Shown: piece after piece, positions 8,201 to 16,961 of the stretch | Layout: each line of letters begins with the position of its first letter | Numbering within the stretch: position 1 is the stretch's first letter | NCBI RefSeq assembly: GCF_003814875.1 | Contig: NZ_RKQF01000001.1 | Span: 1,736,001 to 1,800,000, forward strand | Origin: Streptomyces sp. Ag109_O5-1 | Lineage (GTDB): Bacteria > Actinomycetota > Actinomycetes > Streptomycetales > Streptomycetaceae | Direction of reading: 5' to 3' | DNA length: 64,000 nucleotides | Made by a program: the position numbers and the translations under genes | The notes under the pieces: model-generated | What the model was told of the DNA's origin: nothing | The model's input: the letters and a program-made list of their open reading frames with translations, nothing else | Databases searched by the model: none

Positions 8201-9691
8201 CATCAGGGTGGTGCCGGGGGCGTGCGGGGCGGCGGGATCGATAAGGCGCAGGCCCGTGATGCGGGAGCGGGACCGGTCGTGGTCGATGGCGATGCGGTAG
8301 CCGCCCGAGTGCACTACGGCGGCGGGGATGTCGGCCCCGGTGTAGAGGACGGTGATGCGGTTGCCGTTGCGGTCCTGGATGTGCTGCAGGGGCAGGTCGA
8401 CCGCCTCGTCGGCGGCTGCCGGGACCGGAGAGTGGAAGACGTGGGTCAGGCCGCTGTCGGGGTCGGTGATGCGGACTGCGCCGTCGGTCTCGTCGTCCCA
8501 GGAAAGCAGCAGTCGCGAGCCGGGCGTGCCGGGGCGGACGGGGGCGTTGGTTTCCGGGTCCGGCATCGGGAAGCAGAGGCGGGCCCCGTCCGCAGTCGCA
8601 TAGACGAAGCCCTCGTCGTCGGCCTGCACACGCTGGTCCAGCGTCGAGGCCCAGGAGGAGCCGAACCAGCCGCCCCAGCGGTACGACGAGATGTGCGTGC
8701 GCTCCAGCACGAGCGGTAGGACACCCGGCAGCTGGACGTCGGTGCGGATCAGGGCCATGTCGCCAGTGGCGACGTCGATCGGGTCCCGCACGAACGTCTT
8801 GACCATGTTGCGGATCGAGGCGGGCAGCTTGTTGAAGCCCGGGTTCAGCTTCAGCCGCTCGAAGGCGGCGCAGTCCAGGCGCATACCCTTGCCCAGCTTG
8901 GCCAGGGCTGCCGGCCCCAGCGCCTTCAGGCCCTTGCCGAGCGCCTTGCCCAGCACGCCGAATCCGACGCCCATCAGCGCGCCCTCAGTGAGGATCCCGG
9001 CCAGTTTCTCCGGGTCCTTGAACGCGCCTGGGTCCTCCAACATGGTCTGGAACGCGGTGAACTCGATGCCGCCCTTGGCCATCTTGGCCACCTCGGCGAC
9101 CCCACGGATCTCCTTGAGCGCCTTCAGCGCCCGCTCCACACCCCGGATGACCTCCATGACCTCACGGACCACGGAGCCCAGCGCGGTGCCCTCCTCCTCG
9201 ATCCGGCCGACCAGCGCGACGACCTTCAGCGCCCGCTCCCCCGCCATCAGCGTGGAGGCCACCTCGGAGGCGCCCGCGGTGAGGATCGACAGCGCCAGGC
9301 CCGCGATCTCGAACTCGGCGATCTCCGCCAGCATCACACCGATCTCGGACAGCAGCTCATGCGCCTTATCGGCGAAGCCGTCCAGCGCCTTGGCGCCCTC
9401 GCGCAGCGAATGGGCCATTTCGGTAGCCTGCTTGCGGGCGCTCTTGGAGCGCTTGTGGAACGCCTTGGCCGCCTTGCCTTCCCACTCCACGTCCTTCACG
9501 GCACGTTCGGCGGCGGTTGCCGCGTCGTCCAGGCCCGAGGCCAAGTGCCGCCACTTCTTCGCGATCTCCCGCACCCCGTCCGGGTCCACCGCCGGATCCG
9601 AGATACCCAGGAACTCCAGGCCGCTGGCGATGGAGTCCCCGAACATGTGGTTGAACTTGTTGACGTAGTGAAACGGGTTGAGGTCGACCAT
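5270..9691 (-). CDS. WXG-RHS polymorphic toxin
   Basis: 1473 codons from ATG 9691; a longer frame to 9793 adds only antisense-like residues. Domains in order: a helical N-terminal head with the WXG-like motif WEG at residues 70-72, which fits type VII-type export; a hydrophobic/Gly-rich linker near 130-290; a DUF6531-like entry (DPIDVATGDM) near 303; many YD/RHS repeats (for example YDAEGRLTEETN, YDALGRRIAKQRL) from about 400 to 1290; and the RHS core end HYDPETGRYLTLDPLGL near 1290-1315. The roughly 125 residues after the second DPLGL form the variable toxin tip (FRIQVMESFEEGTITVRRAG to GYPGGGKQTYVLDPDRDL). I could not assign this tip to a known nuclease or NADase class. The 101-codon partner gene lies 11 nt upstream and the immunity candidate overlaps the end. 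Confidence 0.9.
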   Translation of the reverse strand: MVDLNPFHYVNKFNHMFGDSIASGLEFLGISDPAVDPDGVREIAKKWRHLASGLDDAATAAERAVKDVEWEGKAAKAFHKRSKSARKQATEMAHSLREGAKALDGFADKAHELLSEIGVMLAEIAEFEIAGLALSILTAGASEVASTLMAGERALKVVALVGRIEEEGTALGSVVREVMEVIRGVERALKALKEIRGVAEVAKMAKGGIEFTAFQTMLEDPGAFKDPEKLAGILTEGALMGVGFGVLGKALGKGLKALGPAALAKLGKGMRLDCAAFERLKLNPGFNKLPASIRNMVKTFVRDPIDVATGDMALIRTDVQLPGVLPLVLERTHISSYRWGGWFGSSWASTLDQRVQADDEGFVYATADGARLCFPMPDPETNAPVRPGTPGSRLLLSWDDETDGAVRITDPDSGLTHVFHSPVPAAADEAVDLPLQHIQDRNGNRITVLYTGADIPAAVVHSGGYRIAIDHDRSRSRITGLRLIDPAAPHAPGTTLMTFGYDAEGRLTEETNSSGLPMRYAYDADGRITSWTDRNTTTYWYTYDDQGRVIATGGTGNALASALTYDAVTRTTRVTDSVGHTRVYEHNEALRLVRETDPLGNVTRQEWDTERRLTTSADALGHATDYRYDEHGRLTSVVRPDGSMTRVEYNDLGLPTTVTGPAGRIWSYEYDERGNRTSVADAVGATTHFSYNNSGHLTSITDPLGHRTRITCDRAGLPLVTIDPANVETRYERDPFGRPVTLTDPLGNVTRFEWTVEGKPARRTAPDGSSESWTYDGEGNCVSHTDAMGAVDRYEYTHFDLLSARTGPDGARHTFTYDTELRLTEVTNPLGLSWRYEYDPAGRLVAEADFDRRVVQYVHDPAGALVARTNPLGQTLRFQRDALGRIIRQTDGNTATTFTYTADGELATAVTPDATVVREHDAAGRLLAETVNGRTISYGYDAMGRRTSRITPTGVTSTWRYNTAGNCIERTSAGRMISYDRDLAGRELNRHIGNALTLANTFDDLGRLLTQSATNRATGASLQRRDYTYRADGLLTGIDDQLNGRRSFDLDALGRVTTVQAADWTERYAYDETGNQTEASWPAAHPGHEATGPRAYTGTSLVRAGNTRFEHDAAGRVTVRRKTRLSHKPDAWHYSWDAEDRLTSVVTPDGTRWRYLYDALGRRIAKQRLAADNETIVEQTTFTWDGATLCEQTTLTPEAPNPVVLTWDHDGLRPIAQTERRTTLDAPQEEIDSRFFAIVTDLVGAPTELVDESGGIVWRTRSTLWGRTSWGADGAAYTPLRFPGQYYDSETELHYNYFRHYDPETGRYLTLDPLGLAPAPNPVAYVTDPRSWADPLGLAPCETGALDPYAGTREAAQLLRDAGIPRNFRIQVMESFEEGTITVRRAGDSDYGMRFCDGKNAWARGRYLTTQWPATREEVAVKASWNQFTFLKQWKIRPGAPIIEGRVAEQGIGYPGGGKQTYVLDPDRDLLEP

Positions 9692-9702
9692 GATGCTGCC
9701 GC

Positions 9703-10008
9703 TCAGCTCTTCTTCGCCGCAGCCGCGATCAGCACGTCCAACAGGTCGAAGGCGTCGGAGACCTCGCCGACCAACTTGGCCTCCGCCTCCCACTCCTCTT
9801 CCAGCTGCTTCGTCAGCCTGGTGAGGGTGTGCATGCCCTCGCGTATCTCGCCCGTCGCGCTCAGCAGCGAACCCAGCGCCCCCAGCGCGCCCAGGTCATC
9901 GGACTGCGCCTTGAACTCCTGCAACGGCTTGGCCGTGCAGTGCCCCACCGTCCGCAGCCCCGACGCCGCCTTGTGCATGGACGTGGCCTGCTTCTTCAGG
10001 TCCGACAC
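9703..10008 (-). CDS. Small helical WXG100-like partner of RHS toxin
   Basis: 101 codons from GTG 10008; a longer frame to 10053 has a less natural start. All-helical, acidic protein (MHKAASGLRTVGH, LLSATGEIREGMHTLTRLTKQLEEEW) with the length and character of ESX/WXG100 or LXG chaperone proteins, though the only W is in EEWEAEA near the C-terminus, so a strict WXG motif is absent. It ends 11 nt before the RHS start. Probable secretion partner of the RHS effector; inferred from size, shape and operon position. Confidence 0.75.
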   Translation of the reverse strand: MSDLKKQATSMHKAASGLRTVGHCTAKPLQEFKAQSDDLGALGALGSLLSATGEIREGMHTLTRLTKQLEEEWEAEAKLVGEVSDAFDLLDVLIAAAAKKS

Positions 10009-10276
10009 GCCACCCACCCCCCGTACTTCACTCTGTGCACATGCCAACCCCAAGACACTATTGAGGAGGCCTATACAGAAGGCAAGGCGGCCTTCAAGCA
10101 GGAGTAAAATCGCCGCCCCTCGGCGTGCATCGTCCTGGACGGTCTGACGCGGGGGCAGTCCTGCCCGATGAGTTCCTCTGACATCCCATTGAAAGCGGTG
10201 CAGAAGACGGTGGCCTGCCCGCTACGTGGTTCTTCGGCTTCACATTGGGTCTGTTAGATAGGAGGGTTGGCGCCCC

Positions 10277-10711
10277 ATGCGCAGCGTCCTGGAGGAAGTG
10301 CCAGACGAGTTGGCGCGCGAACTGTTCGCGCTGCTCGGCCAAGCCGACAAGCTCCCGATTGCCTTCACACCGGAGTGGACCGTGTCCCGGGCCGCCGCCC
10401 TGCTGCGCGATCTGCCGACCGCCGCCGTCGAGATCATCCGCGCCGCCGCGTCGGACGACGGCTGGGCTCCGGCCGAAGCGCTCCGCGGTCCCGACGGCAA
10501 GGCCTCCCTGCGCGGGCGGACCGGAGCGATCACCAAGGCGATCCAACGCGGAGCCACCCGCAAGGACTGGCCAGCAGACATACCCGCCCCCGTCCAGGCC
10601 CAGTATGACCCGAACATCCCTGCCTACCAACGGACTTCTGGTTTCCGCATGCACGCGGACTGCGTGCCCGTCTTCCGGGCAGCAATCGAACGGATCGACG
10701 CCGATGTCTGA
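10277..10711 (+). CDS. Small protein, possible winged helix
   Basis: 144 codons; ATG 10277 with AGGAGGG upstream. The centre (PTAAVEIIRAAASDDGWAP, then GRTGAITKAIQRGA) looks like a winged-helix fold and resembles actinobacterial DUF6416-type proteins, though I am not certain of that assignment. The stop overlaps the next gene by eight bases (ATGTCTGA), implying translational coupling. It probably acts with the downstream frameshifted gene; no DNA target or ligand is apparent. Confidence 0.75.
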   Translation: MRSVLEEVPDELARELFALLGQADKLPIAFTPEWTVSRAAALLRDLPTAAVEIIRAAASDDGWAPAEALRGPDGKASLRGRTGAITKAIQRGATRKDWPADIPAPVQAQYDPNIPAYQRTSGFRMHADCVPVFRAAIERIDADV

Positions 10712-11938
10712 GTTGTCCCGGGGGACGCCTCCCGCCCCGAGCGAGCTGCCTTCCGCCCTCGACCGTGAGCAGGTTCGCCTGCTACAGATCATCTCCATGC
10801 CGCTGCTCAGCGAGGGCAAGCCAGCAATGTGGGGCCGCGTGCTCGACCTCGCCGAGCACGGGGCGGGCATGAACGCGGAGACGACAGAAGCCGTCCTGCA
10901 CTCGCTGCCGCGCGTCGGCGGCTCGAACCAGGTCGGGCTGAGTTACGGGTTCACGTCCGTACCCGAGCGCTACATGAACGAGACGAGCGAGATCCGCCCG
11001 ACCGTGGCGGCCGGCCTCGTGCTCCCTGATCTCAAGATAATGGTCAGCAACCCGTTGCTCTCTGTCCTGCACCACATGGTCGAGCTGCACCTGAACCGCC
11101 CGATCGACCTGGTCGGCAGCGAGCCGATCCGCGCTGTGCTGCGTCCGGCGAGCTGGCCCAGACGATGCCCCGCATGCGGCCCGAGTTCATAGCCGTGCTG
11201 CCGGAGCTCTTCCAGTTCGAGCCATACATCCGGGCCGACGGCAGCTCGACCTCGCCTGACGGCGAGTGGGAGTGGCGGATCCAGCGCAACATCGTCGACT
11301 ACAAGGGCGCGGACTCACTGGAGGCGTACGTGGCGAAGACCTCCGAGATGGTCAGCAAGTCCACCCGGTCGACGGTCTATCCGCCGCGCTCATCGCTGGG
11401 TCCGTTCACCTCGCCCGACTTCCTCAACGGGTCGTTCGACGGCCAAGTCGCGGTGGAAGTCAGCACGGCTGCCCCTCAGCCCGCGCAGAACCCCTCCGGG
11501 GAGACACGCGGGATGTACGTGAAGGAAGCGATCATCACCGAGTTGGAGGACCTCGACGGCGCCGGCGGCCCGCGGACCGACAAGCTGGTCGGGCTCCTGC
11601 GCGAGCTGAACTTCAACTATGCCAACAGCCAGCCGCTGGCCAGCAACAGCCTGCTCCGCGCAGTGATGGACCACGTCCCGCCCGGCTTCAGCTTCCCCAT
11701 CGGCACGACGTTCGCCACGGTCGTCGCTCAGGCCAAGCGGGGTCAGTCGGACAAGAAGTACCTCAAGAAGCTCACCGACTTTCGCGACCAGGGTGACGAC
11801 GTGATGCACCGACAGATAGACCAGCGACGGAGCCGGATCGACATGGACGACATGCCGCAGGCGGCGGCCGTCAACGCGATGCTCGACGGCATGGTCGTCG
11901 CGCTCCAGAAGAGCAAGGCGACCTCGGCCGCGCAGTAG
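10704..11938 (+). pseudogene. Unknown ~410-aa protein split by a frameshift
   Basis: The N-terminal part starts at ATG 10704 (MSELSRGTPP) and stays in frame to about 11141 (PIRAVL). The rest (ASGELAQTMPRMRPEF onward) is in the -1 frame from 11141 to the stop at 11938. A one-base loss near 11141 explains both halves. No slippery heptamer is seen there, so this is a mutation or a sequencing error more likely than programmed frameshifting. The N-terminal half has predicted helices and the C-terminal half is a mixed fold with FPIGTTFATVVAQAKR; neither belongs to a family I recognise. It overlaps the upstream gene by 8 nt, and a strong hairpin follows at 11943. Confidence 0.65.
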
Positions 11939-11942
11939 CGCA

Positions 11943-11977
11943 CAGGGCTGCGGACGTGGGTGACGTCCGCAGCCCTG
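11943..11977. terminator. Bidirectional terminator hairpin
   Basis: A 14-bp perfect stem (11943-11956 with 11964-11977, CAGGGCTGCGGACG) with a 7-nt loop, lying between two convergent genes. No U-tract, as is common in Streptomyces terminators. Confidence 0.8.
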
Positions 11978-12082
11978 GCAACGGGGAGCAGATCATCTCG
12001 TGCTGATGTGGGGTCATCCGTTGCCAGCCGTGCTGTCCGTCGCGTCCGACGTCGGAGTCGGGCCGACGGGCGCCATCGTCCC

Positions 12083-14668
12083 TCAGGGGGCATAACCGCC
12101 GGTCCACTCTTGTGTGTCCTGCTCTGTTCTGGCGTCATCGCGATGTGCCGTCGCTGGATCAGCACCTTGGCGGAAATGCTCATTGTCCCGGAGCGCCTTC
12201 TCCAGTGCCCGGCGCAGACCGAGGCGTTGGCCTTCCTGGTACGCACGGGTGTACTCGGCGTCGCCGAGTGATCTACGGGCATTGTCGAGACCGCGTTCCC
12301 GGTGGGCGGTCAGGAGGGCGAAGCCGAAGAGACGAGGAGTGCCGGACGGGTGCCACACGCGGTCCACGGCTCCCAGCAGAACCGCTGCCGAGCGTGCGTC
12401 GCCGTAGGAGGAGAGCACCCAGGCCAGGGTCTCGCTGAGGGTTGCTTCTCCCAGGTGTTCGTCGATCTTCCTGGTGAGCTGGAGCGCACGGTGGATGAGT
12501 TGCAGGGCAATCTCCGGCTGCCCAGCTTCACCGTAGTCGACGGCAAGAGCCCATAGCAGGTAGCACTGGTGCCACGTGTTTCCTTGGGTCTCGGACATCG
12601 CCAGGGCCTGTTCAAGCAGAGTGGTGGAGCGAGTGCGCTCGCCTTGGAGAACGGCGGCGAAGCCAAGTTGGGCGATGCACTGCTGCTGCGTCAACAGCGG
12701 GGCGGACCAGTGCCCGGTTGCCATGGCGGAGTTCGCGTGCCGTGTCGTGGTCTCCGTGTCCCCGGTGACCAGTGCTGCCAAGCTCCGCAGCTGTAGAAAG
12801 GCAGCGCCGAGTTCGGCCCTGGTCGCCCGGTGTGCCGAGGGGTTTGCACTGCCGGAAGCCGTGGGCATGTCGACCAGGGCTTGTTCGCTGCGGCTGATCA
12901 CCTCGTGGGTGCTGTCGTGGTCTCCGTGGAGGAGCAGCAAGAAACCGGCCACCCATGCAGCTTGACACCATGTGACGGTGGTCTCGGGGGAGGGAGGCTG
13001 CGGGTGCCGTTCGAGGATCATTCGCATCCAGTGTGCGCCTTCACCCACATTAGCCGACGTCAGGCAGTGCAGCCAGAAACCGAGGGACGCCCGTAATACG
13101 GCCTCCGCGGGCTCACCGGTCGGTGGCGGCGCGGTGACGATCTGCCGCAGGTTGGGGTGCTCGGCACGCAGGCGACGCAGCCACTCGGCCTGTTCAGAGG
13201 AGCCGTACGCGATTCCGGCCTGTGCGGCAAGGTTGAGATACCACGCACGATGGCGACGCAGGGCGAGCTGCGCCCGACCGCTTTCTGCCAGGCGTTCCTG
13301 CCCGTATGCACGGACGGTTTCGAGCATGTGCAGGCGGGTGCGACCGCCTGTTTCGACGCGGGTGAGCAGCGACTTATCGACGAGCCCGGCCAAGGCTTCG
13401 AAAGCATCATCGGTTGCGGCGGAATCGGGGACTTCGCTTTCTTCGGCGCTTCCGCAGAGTTGCTCGGCATCGGCGAGCAGCACGCCGCCGGAACACAGCG
13501 ACAGCTGCTGCCAGGCCGTTCGCTCGGCCTCGGTGCACAACTCGTAGCTCCAGTCGAAGACTGCGCGCAGCGCCTGGTGGCGAGGATGTGCCGTGCGGTC
13601 GCCTCCGCCGGGACCGAGCAGGCGGAACCGCTGGTCGAGCCGTTCCAGAAGTTCGTCGAGGGTCAGAGTACGCAGCCGTCGTGCCGCGATCTCCAGGGCG
13701 AGGGGCAGGCCGTCCAGCCTCTGGCACACACGAGCAACGGTGTGCCGGTTCACCTCGGTGCCCCGGAAACCCGGGGTGGCAGCCTCGGCACGGTCCACGA
13801 AGAGGGTCACGGCCGGAGAGGTCACGGGACCCTCGTCCACGACATCTGTCTCGTGCAGGCGCCCATCCACCAAAGCAGGCAGGCCCAACGGTCTCACCTG
13901 CAGCACATGCTCGGCACCGATATCAAGGGGCTGTCGGCTGGTTGCAAGAATGCGCAGTTCCGGCAATAGCGCAAGCAAGTCACGAACGGTGCGCACGCAC
14001 CCCTCCAGCACATGCTCACAGTTGTCGAGCAGGAGGAGGACACTACGTCCCCGCAGCGCCCCGGCAAGCGCGGACAAGGGGTCCTGCCTCGCCCCGGCAA
14101 CCACGCCAACGGCGGAGGCGACCGCTTCAACGACGGCGTGGTCGCTGCCGAGATCGGCCAGCTCCGCACAGTACGTACCGTCTGTGAATCGCTCGGCGAC
14201 CTCGCGGACGAGTTGCTTGGCTAACCGAGTCTTACCCACACCGCCGATCCCGACCAGAGTGACAAGCCGGCACCGCTCCAGCAGCTCACCGCCAGCGGCC
14301 AGCTCAGGTTCGCGGCCCACGAAACTGGTGGCTTCCGCATGGCCGAAGTCATACGGAACGACGCGGTCAGCGTCGCCTTGCGTCTCGGACCCGTGCAGGT
14401 CACGCCGTACCCGTTCCCAGCGCCCGTCCCACGAGTGCGGATCCTTGCCGCAGGCGCGGACGTAGGCACGGAGAACCTCTCGGGTGGGCAGCCGCTGCCC
14501 GGCGGCGGCCTGGGAGAGCGTACTGGGAGAGAAATGAGCCGAATCGGCCATCTCCGAGTAAGTGAGGCCAGCCCTTTCCCGGAGTGCTCGCAGCTCTAGC
14601 GCGAAGCGTTCCAGCGGACCCGCCTGTGGATCGAGCGGCTGTTCCCGACGCCCCGGCCTGCCTGCCAA
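12083..14668 (-). CDS. XRE-HTH STAND ATPase regulator with TPR-like tail
   Basis: 861 codons. The start is a TTG at 14668 preceded by GGGGGAGGTGG, a strong ribosome binding site. The N-terminal XRE helix-turn-helix (residues ~20-75: RERAGLTYSEMADSAHFSPS) is followed by an NB-ARC-type ATPase with Walker A GIGGVGKTRL near 140, Walker B LLLLDNCEHV and a sensor ATSR motif near 245. A winged-helix region follows, then helical repeats (TPR-like) to the end. This is the AfsR/BTAD-like regulator layout with XRE instead of a SARP head and without a LuxR tail. Such proteins couple ligand sensing to transcription; some STAND proteins are also antiphage sensors. Convergent with the frameshifted gene; divergent from the gap leading to the NDT-S1 operon. 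Confidence 0.88.
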   Translation of the reverse strand: MAGRPGRREQPLDPQAGPLERFALELRALRERAGLTYSEMADSAHFSPSTLSQAAAGQRLPTREVLRAYVRACGKDPHSWDGRWERVRRDLHGSETQGDADRVVPYDFGHAEATSFVGREPELAAGGELLERCRLVTLVGIGGVGKTRLAKQLVREVAERFTDGTYCAELADLGSDHAVVEAVASAVGVVAGARQDPLSALAGALRGRSVLLLLDNCEHVLEGCVRTVRDLLALLPELRILATSRQPLDIGAEHVLQVRPLGLPALVDGRLHETDVVDEGPVTSPAVTLFVDRAEAATPGFRGTEVNRHTVARVCQRLDGLPLALEIAARRLRTLTLDELLERLDQRFRLLGPGGGDRTAHPRHQALRAVFDWSYELCTEAERTAWQQLSLCSGGVLLADAEQLCGSAEESEVPDSAATDDAFEALAGLVDKSLLTRVETGGRTRLHMLETVRAYGQERLAESGRAQLALRRHRAWYLNLAAQAGIAYGSSEQAEWLRRLRAEHPNLRQIVTAPPPTGEPAEAVLRASLGFWLHCLTSANVGEGAHWMRMILERHPQPPSPETTVTWCQAAWVAGFLLLLHGDHDSTHEVISRSEQALVDMPTASGSANPSAHRATRAELGAAFLQLRSLAALVTGDTETTTRHANSAMATGHWSAPLLTQQQCIAQLGFAAVLQGERTRSTTLLEQALAMSETQGNTWHQCYLLWALAVDYGEAGQPEIALQLIHRALQLTRKIDEHLGEATLSETLAWVLSSYGDARSAAVLLGAVDRVWHPSGTPRLFGFALLTAHRERGLDNARRSLGDAEYTRAYQEGQRLGLRRALEKALRDNEHFRQGADPATAHRDDARTEQDTQEWTGGYAP

Positions 14669-15635
14669 ATCTGTCCACCTCCCCCGACGTTCAGATTGTT
14701 CGGTTGATTATGACTGCTCACGCAGAGTGGCGAACAACCCTCGCCGTCTCCGATGCTCAAGGCCAACCGCTCCGCAGAGCAGCCGAGGTCGAGGCAGGTG
14801 CGTCGGACTTGTCGTGCACTGCCGTGATGCGGCTGCTCAGCCGGCCCAGGAGGGCAGGCAGAGGCGTGTGCGGATGACGGCCGTCGGGCCGTCCGCAGCG
14901 AAACCTCACGATCAGAAGACGGAGACCACAGAGTCATGGATGCAAGGACGACGGAGTCCACGAATCCGTCGGATGTCGAGCACGGCGATTTGGTCATGGC
15001 GGCGATCTCGGGGGAGCAACGGTTCATCAGTGAGCCAAGGACCACTTCGGACTCCGGCAGGCCAGGGTCGTCGATATCTGAGATGGGGACGACGGGCGGC
15101 GTCGCGCCGCATCGGGCGGGTCCGGTCGGCGCTGACTGCCGGGCGACCATCCACCCCCACGCCGTCAGCAAGATCCGGTAGATCCGCACGGAGGGCTTCA
15201 CGATACCCGCGCCGGCGAGGTGCTACTTAACCGCCGCGATACATGACGAGGGCAGGGCTTGACTAAGGACACCGCCCGAGCGCGTGTCAGCCGGAGCACG
15301 CCCACCCCCACTCACGGACTCGGTCACCGTTTCGATCGTCACGTCCGTACCGCCCTTCCAGTGCCGCCGCAGTAAATGCGGACACCTCACCTCGGTGGCC
15401 GGATCGCGCCGCCGCAGGTCACTGCGATCGCGGTAAGGTCCCTGCCGCAGAAAATCCGGCGTTTACCGCGGCAGAGCCCTGATAGTCGATTTGCAGCGGA
15501 CGACCTCAGCCTAACCGGTGAGGTTCCATGTGCCAATCCGAAGCCGAGGCGTAGGCACTTGACAAAAGCGGTCACATCCCATGCAAGTCTTCACTATTTG
15601 CAACTACCCATCATCACTAGCAAGGAGGACGTCGA
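14669..15635. other. Long intergenic region, no convincing gene
   Basis: About 970 bases between the divergent STAND gene and the NDT-S1 operon. The only plausible ORF is rightward 14936-15181 (81 codons, MDARTTESTNPSDVEH), with a weak ribosome binding site and no recognised family. A 7-bp inverted repeat (CTGCCGC/GCGGCAG, 15442-15474) and a -35-like TTGACA at 15559-15564 lie before the NDT-S1 gene; I could not find a convincing -10. Composition becomes less GC-rich towards 15.6 kb. Confidence 0.5.
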
Positions 15636-16961
15636 ATGGAACTGCCACTGCAGCGTCGCGGAGAGGTGCACGAGGACATGGTGTTCTTTGCCATGCCCTA
15701 CCAGAACAAGACCCTGCCGAACGGGAAGGAGGTCAAATTCGACGTCCTGTATCGGTACTTCAAGCGCTGGGTGGATGCATGGGGTCTGAAGGGTGAGCGC
15801 GCGGACGAGATGCCGGACACGACATGGAGTCCCCTGGATGCCGCATGGTCGGGGGTCGATCAGGCCGGCGTAGTAGTTGTTGATCTATCCGCCCCCTCGA
15901 CTTCCGTGGCGATGGAGCTCGGCTGGGCGATGTGCCTGAACAAGCGACTGGTCGTTATCGCGCACCACGGAGCCGATCTTCCGACCAATGTCGTAGGACA
16001 ACTTCGAGTCCAAACCTACTCTGATGATCTCGCAGGGCTCGATGAATTTGAGCCAAAATTTAAGCGTGAAATCGAGGTGGCTCGCGAGCGGCTAACCCCA
16101 GAGATGGGCCTCCAGAAGCTGACTCTGGGGCGAGCACTCGCTAGAGTAACAGTTGAGGAGGTTTCCTCTGATTACATCCGGGTCTGTGACGAGCGAGATC
16201 ACCGCCGCATTGCCAAAATGTTCAAGTCCGACATGAGCTATGACGACTCGATCCCGGACCATATGTCCAAGAAGTTTCGCACTGGGGAATCCATCACGGG
16301 CTATTTTATCACCCGAGATGGCGTGCAGGTCTTCACGCAACGCGAGAGCGAAGAGAACCCTTGGGCCACCTGGGAAAGGGCCTATCGGCGTGGGCAGACC
16401 TATACCGCTCGCGTCACCGATGCGAATTACAATGGGGTATTCATTGAGCTACTACCCGAAGGAGGAAAGTCACGCCTGAAGTCGCATGAGATCCTGGGCC
16501 GAGAATTCAAGAAGTTCGACGAGGTCGAAGTTGCAATCGGGTGGGTTGACCGCGAGCGGCAACGTATCGACGTATCTATCGTCGATCACTCAACACCACT
16601 CCCAACGGAGCCGCCCAGGGGAGAATACCCACGGCAGGGAGACAAGGGGATCGGGACTGTGGTCGACATGCATGACAACCGCATTTACGTGCGTGTCAAG
16701 TTCGAAGAATATCCCAGGTATGCAATCTTGCACCGATCCATGATGCGTGAAGCATTGCAGCAAGAACTAGCCAGCGGTGCTATTCTCGTCGGCAGGAAAA
16801 TCCCCGTAAGGGTCGCCGCGATCCTTCGATCTGCCCGAAACCCCCGCCAGTGGGATGTACGACTCGAAGAACTGGCAGAATCCGAGGTTCCTCTTAGGCT
16901 GGAAGCAAACGGCGAGTCTCAGGATGGTGCGCCAGCACTCGACGAGGCGGCAGAAGCATGA
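15636..16961 (+). CDS. NDT/TIR-like sensor fused to S1-like domains
   Basis: 441 codons; ATG 15636 preceded by AGGAGG. Residues 1-150 look like a nucleoside 2-deoxyribosyltransferase/TIR-related Rossmannoid domain: strand VFFAMPY (~16-22), helix FDVLYRYFKRWVDAWGL, strand AGVVVVDLSAPS (~78-89), then MELGWAMCLNKRLVVIAH, where the acidic E93 sits in the typical catalytic helix. The remainder (about 235-430) has S1/OB-like blocks: YTARVTDANYNGVFIELLPEG, then GTVVDMHDNRIYVRVKFEEYP. This suggests nucleotide sensing or hydrolysis coupled to RNA binding. The stop overlaps the start of the 2TM gene (ATGA). Base composition is clearly less GC-rich than its neighbours, suggesting transfer. Domain names are from pattern recognition. 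Confidence 0.72.
   Translation: MELPLQRRGEVHEDMVFFAMPYQNKTLPNGKEVKFDVLYRYFKRWVDAWGLKGERADEMPDTTWSPLDAAWSGVDQAGVVVVDLSAPSTSVAMELGWAMCLNKRLVVIAHHGADLPTNVVGQLRVQTYSDDLAGLDEFEPKFKREIEVARERLTPEMGLQKLTLGRALARVTVEEVSSDYIRVCDERDHRRIAKMFKSDMSYDDSIPDHMSKKFRTGESITGYFITRDGVQVFTQRESEENPWATWERAYRRGQTYTARVTDANYNGVFIELLPEGGKSRLKSHEILGREFKKFDEVEVAIGWVDRERQRIDVSIVDHSTPLPTEPPRGEYPRQGDKGIGTVVDMHDNRIYVRVKFEEYPRYAILHRSMMREALQQELASGAILVGRKIPVRVAAILRSARNPRQWDVRLEELAESEVPLRLEANGESQDGAPALDEAAEA

Noticed and set aside
14936..15181. 81-codon rightward ORF in the gap before NDT-S1
   Set aside because: Weak ribosome binding site, no recognised family, and comparable open frames on the opposite strand; kept only as a note in the gap entry.
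15559..15564. Sigma-70-type promoter before the NDT-S1 gene
   Set aside because: TTGACA is perfect, but no TAnnnT hexamer occurs at 16-19 bp spacing, so it is not listed as a promoter.
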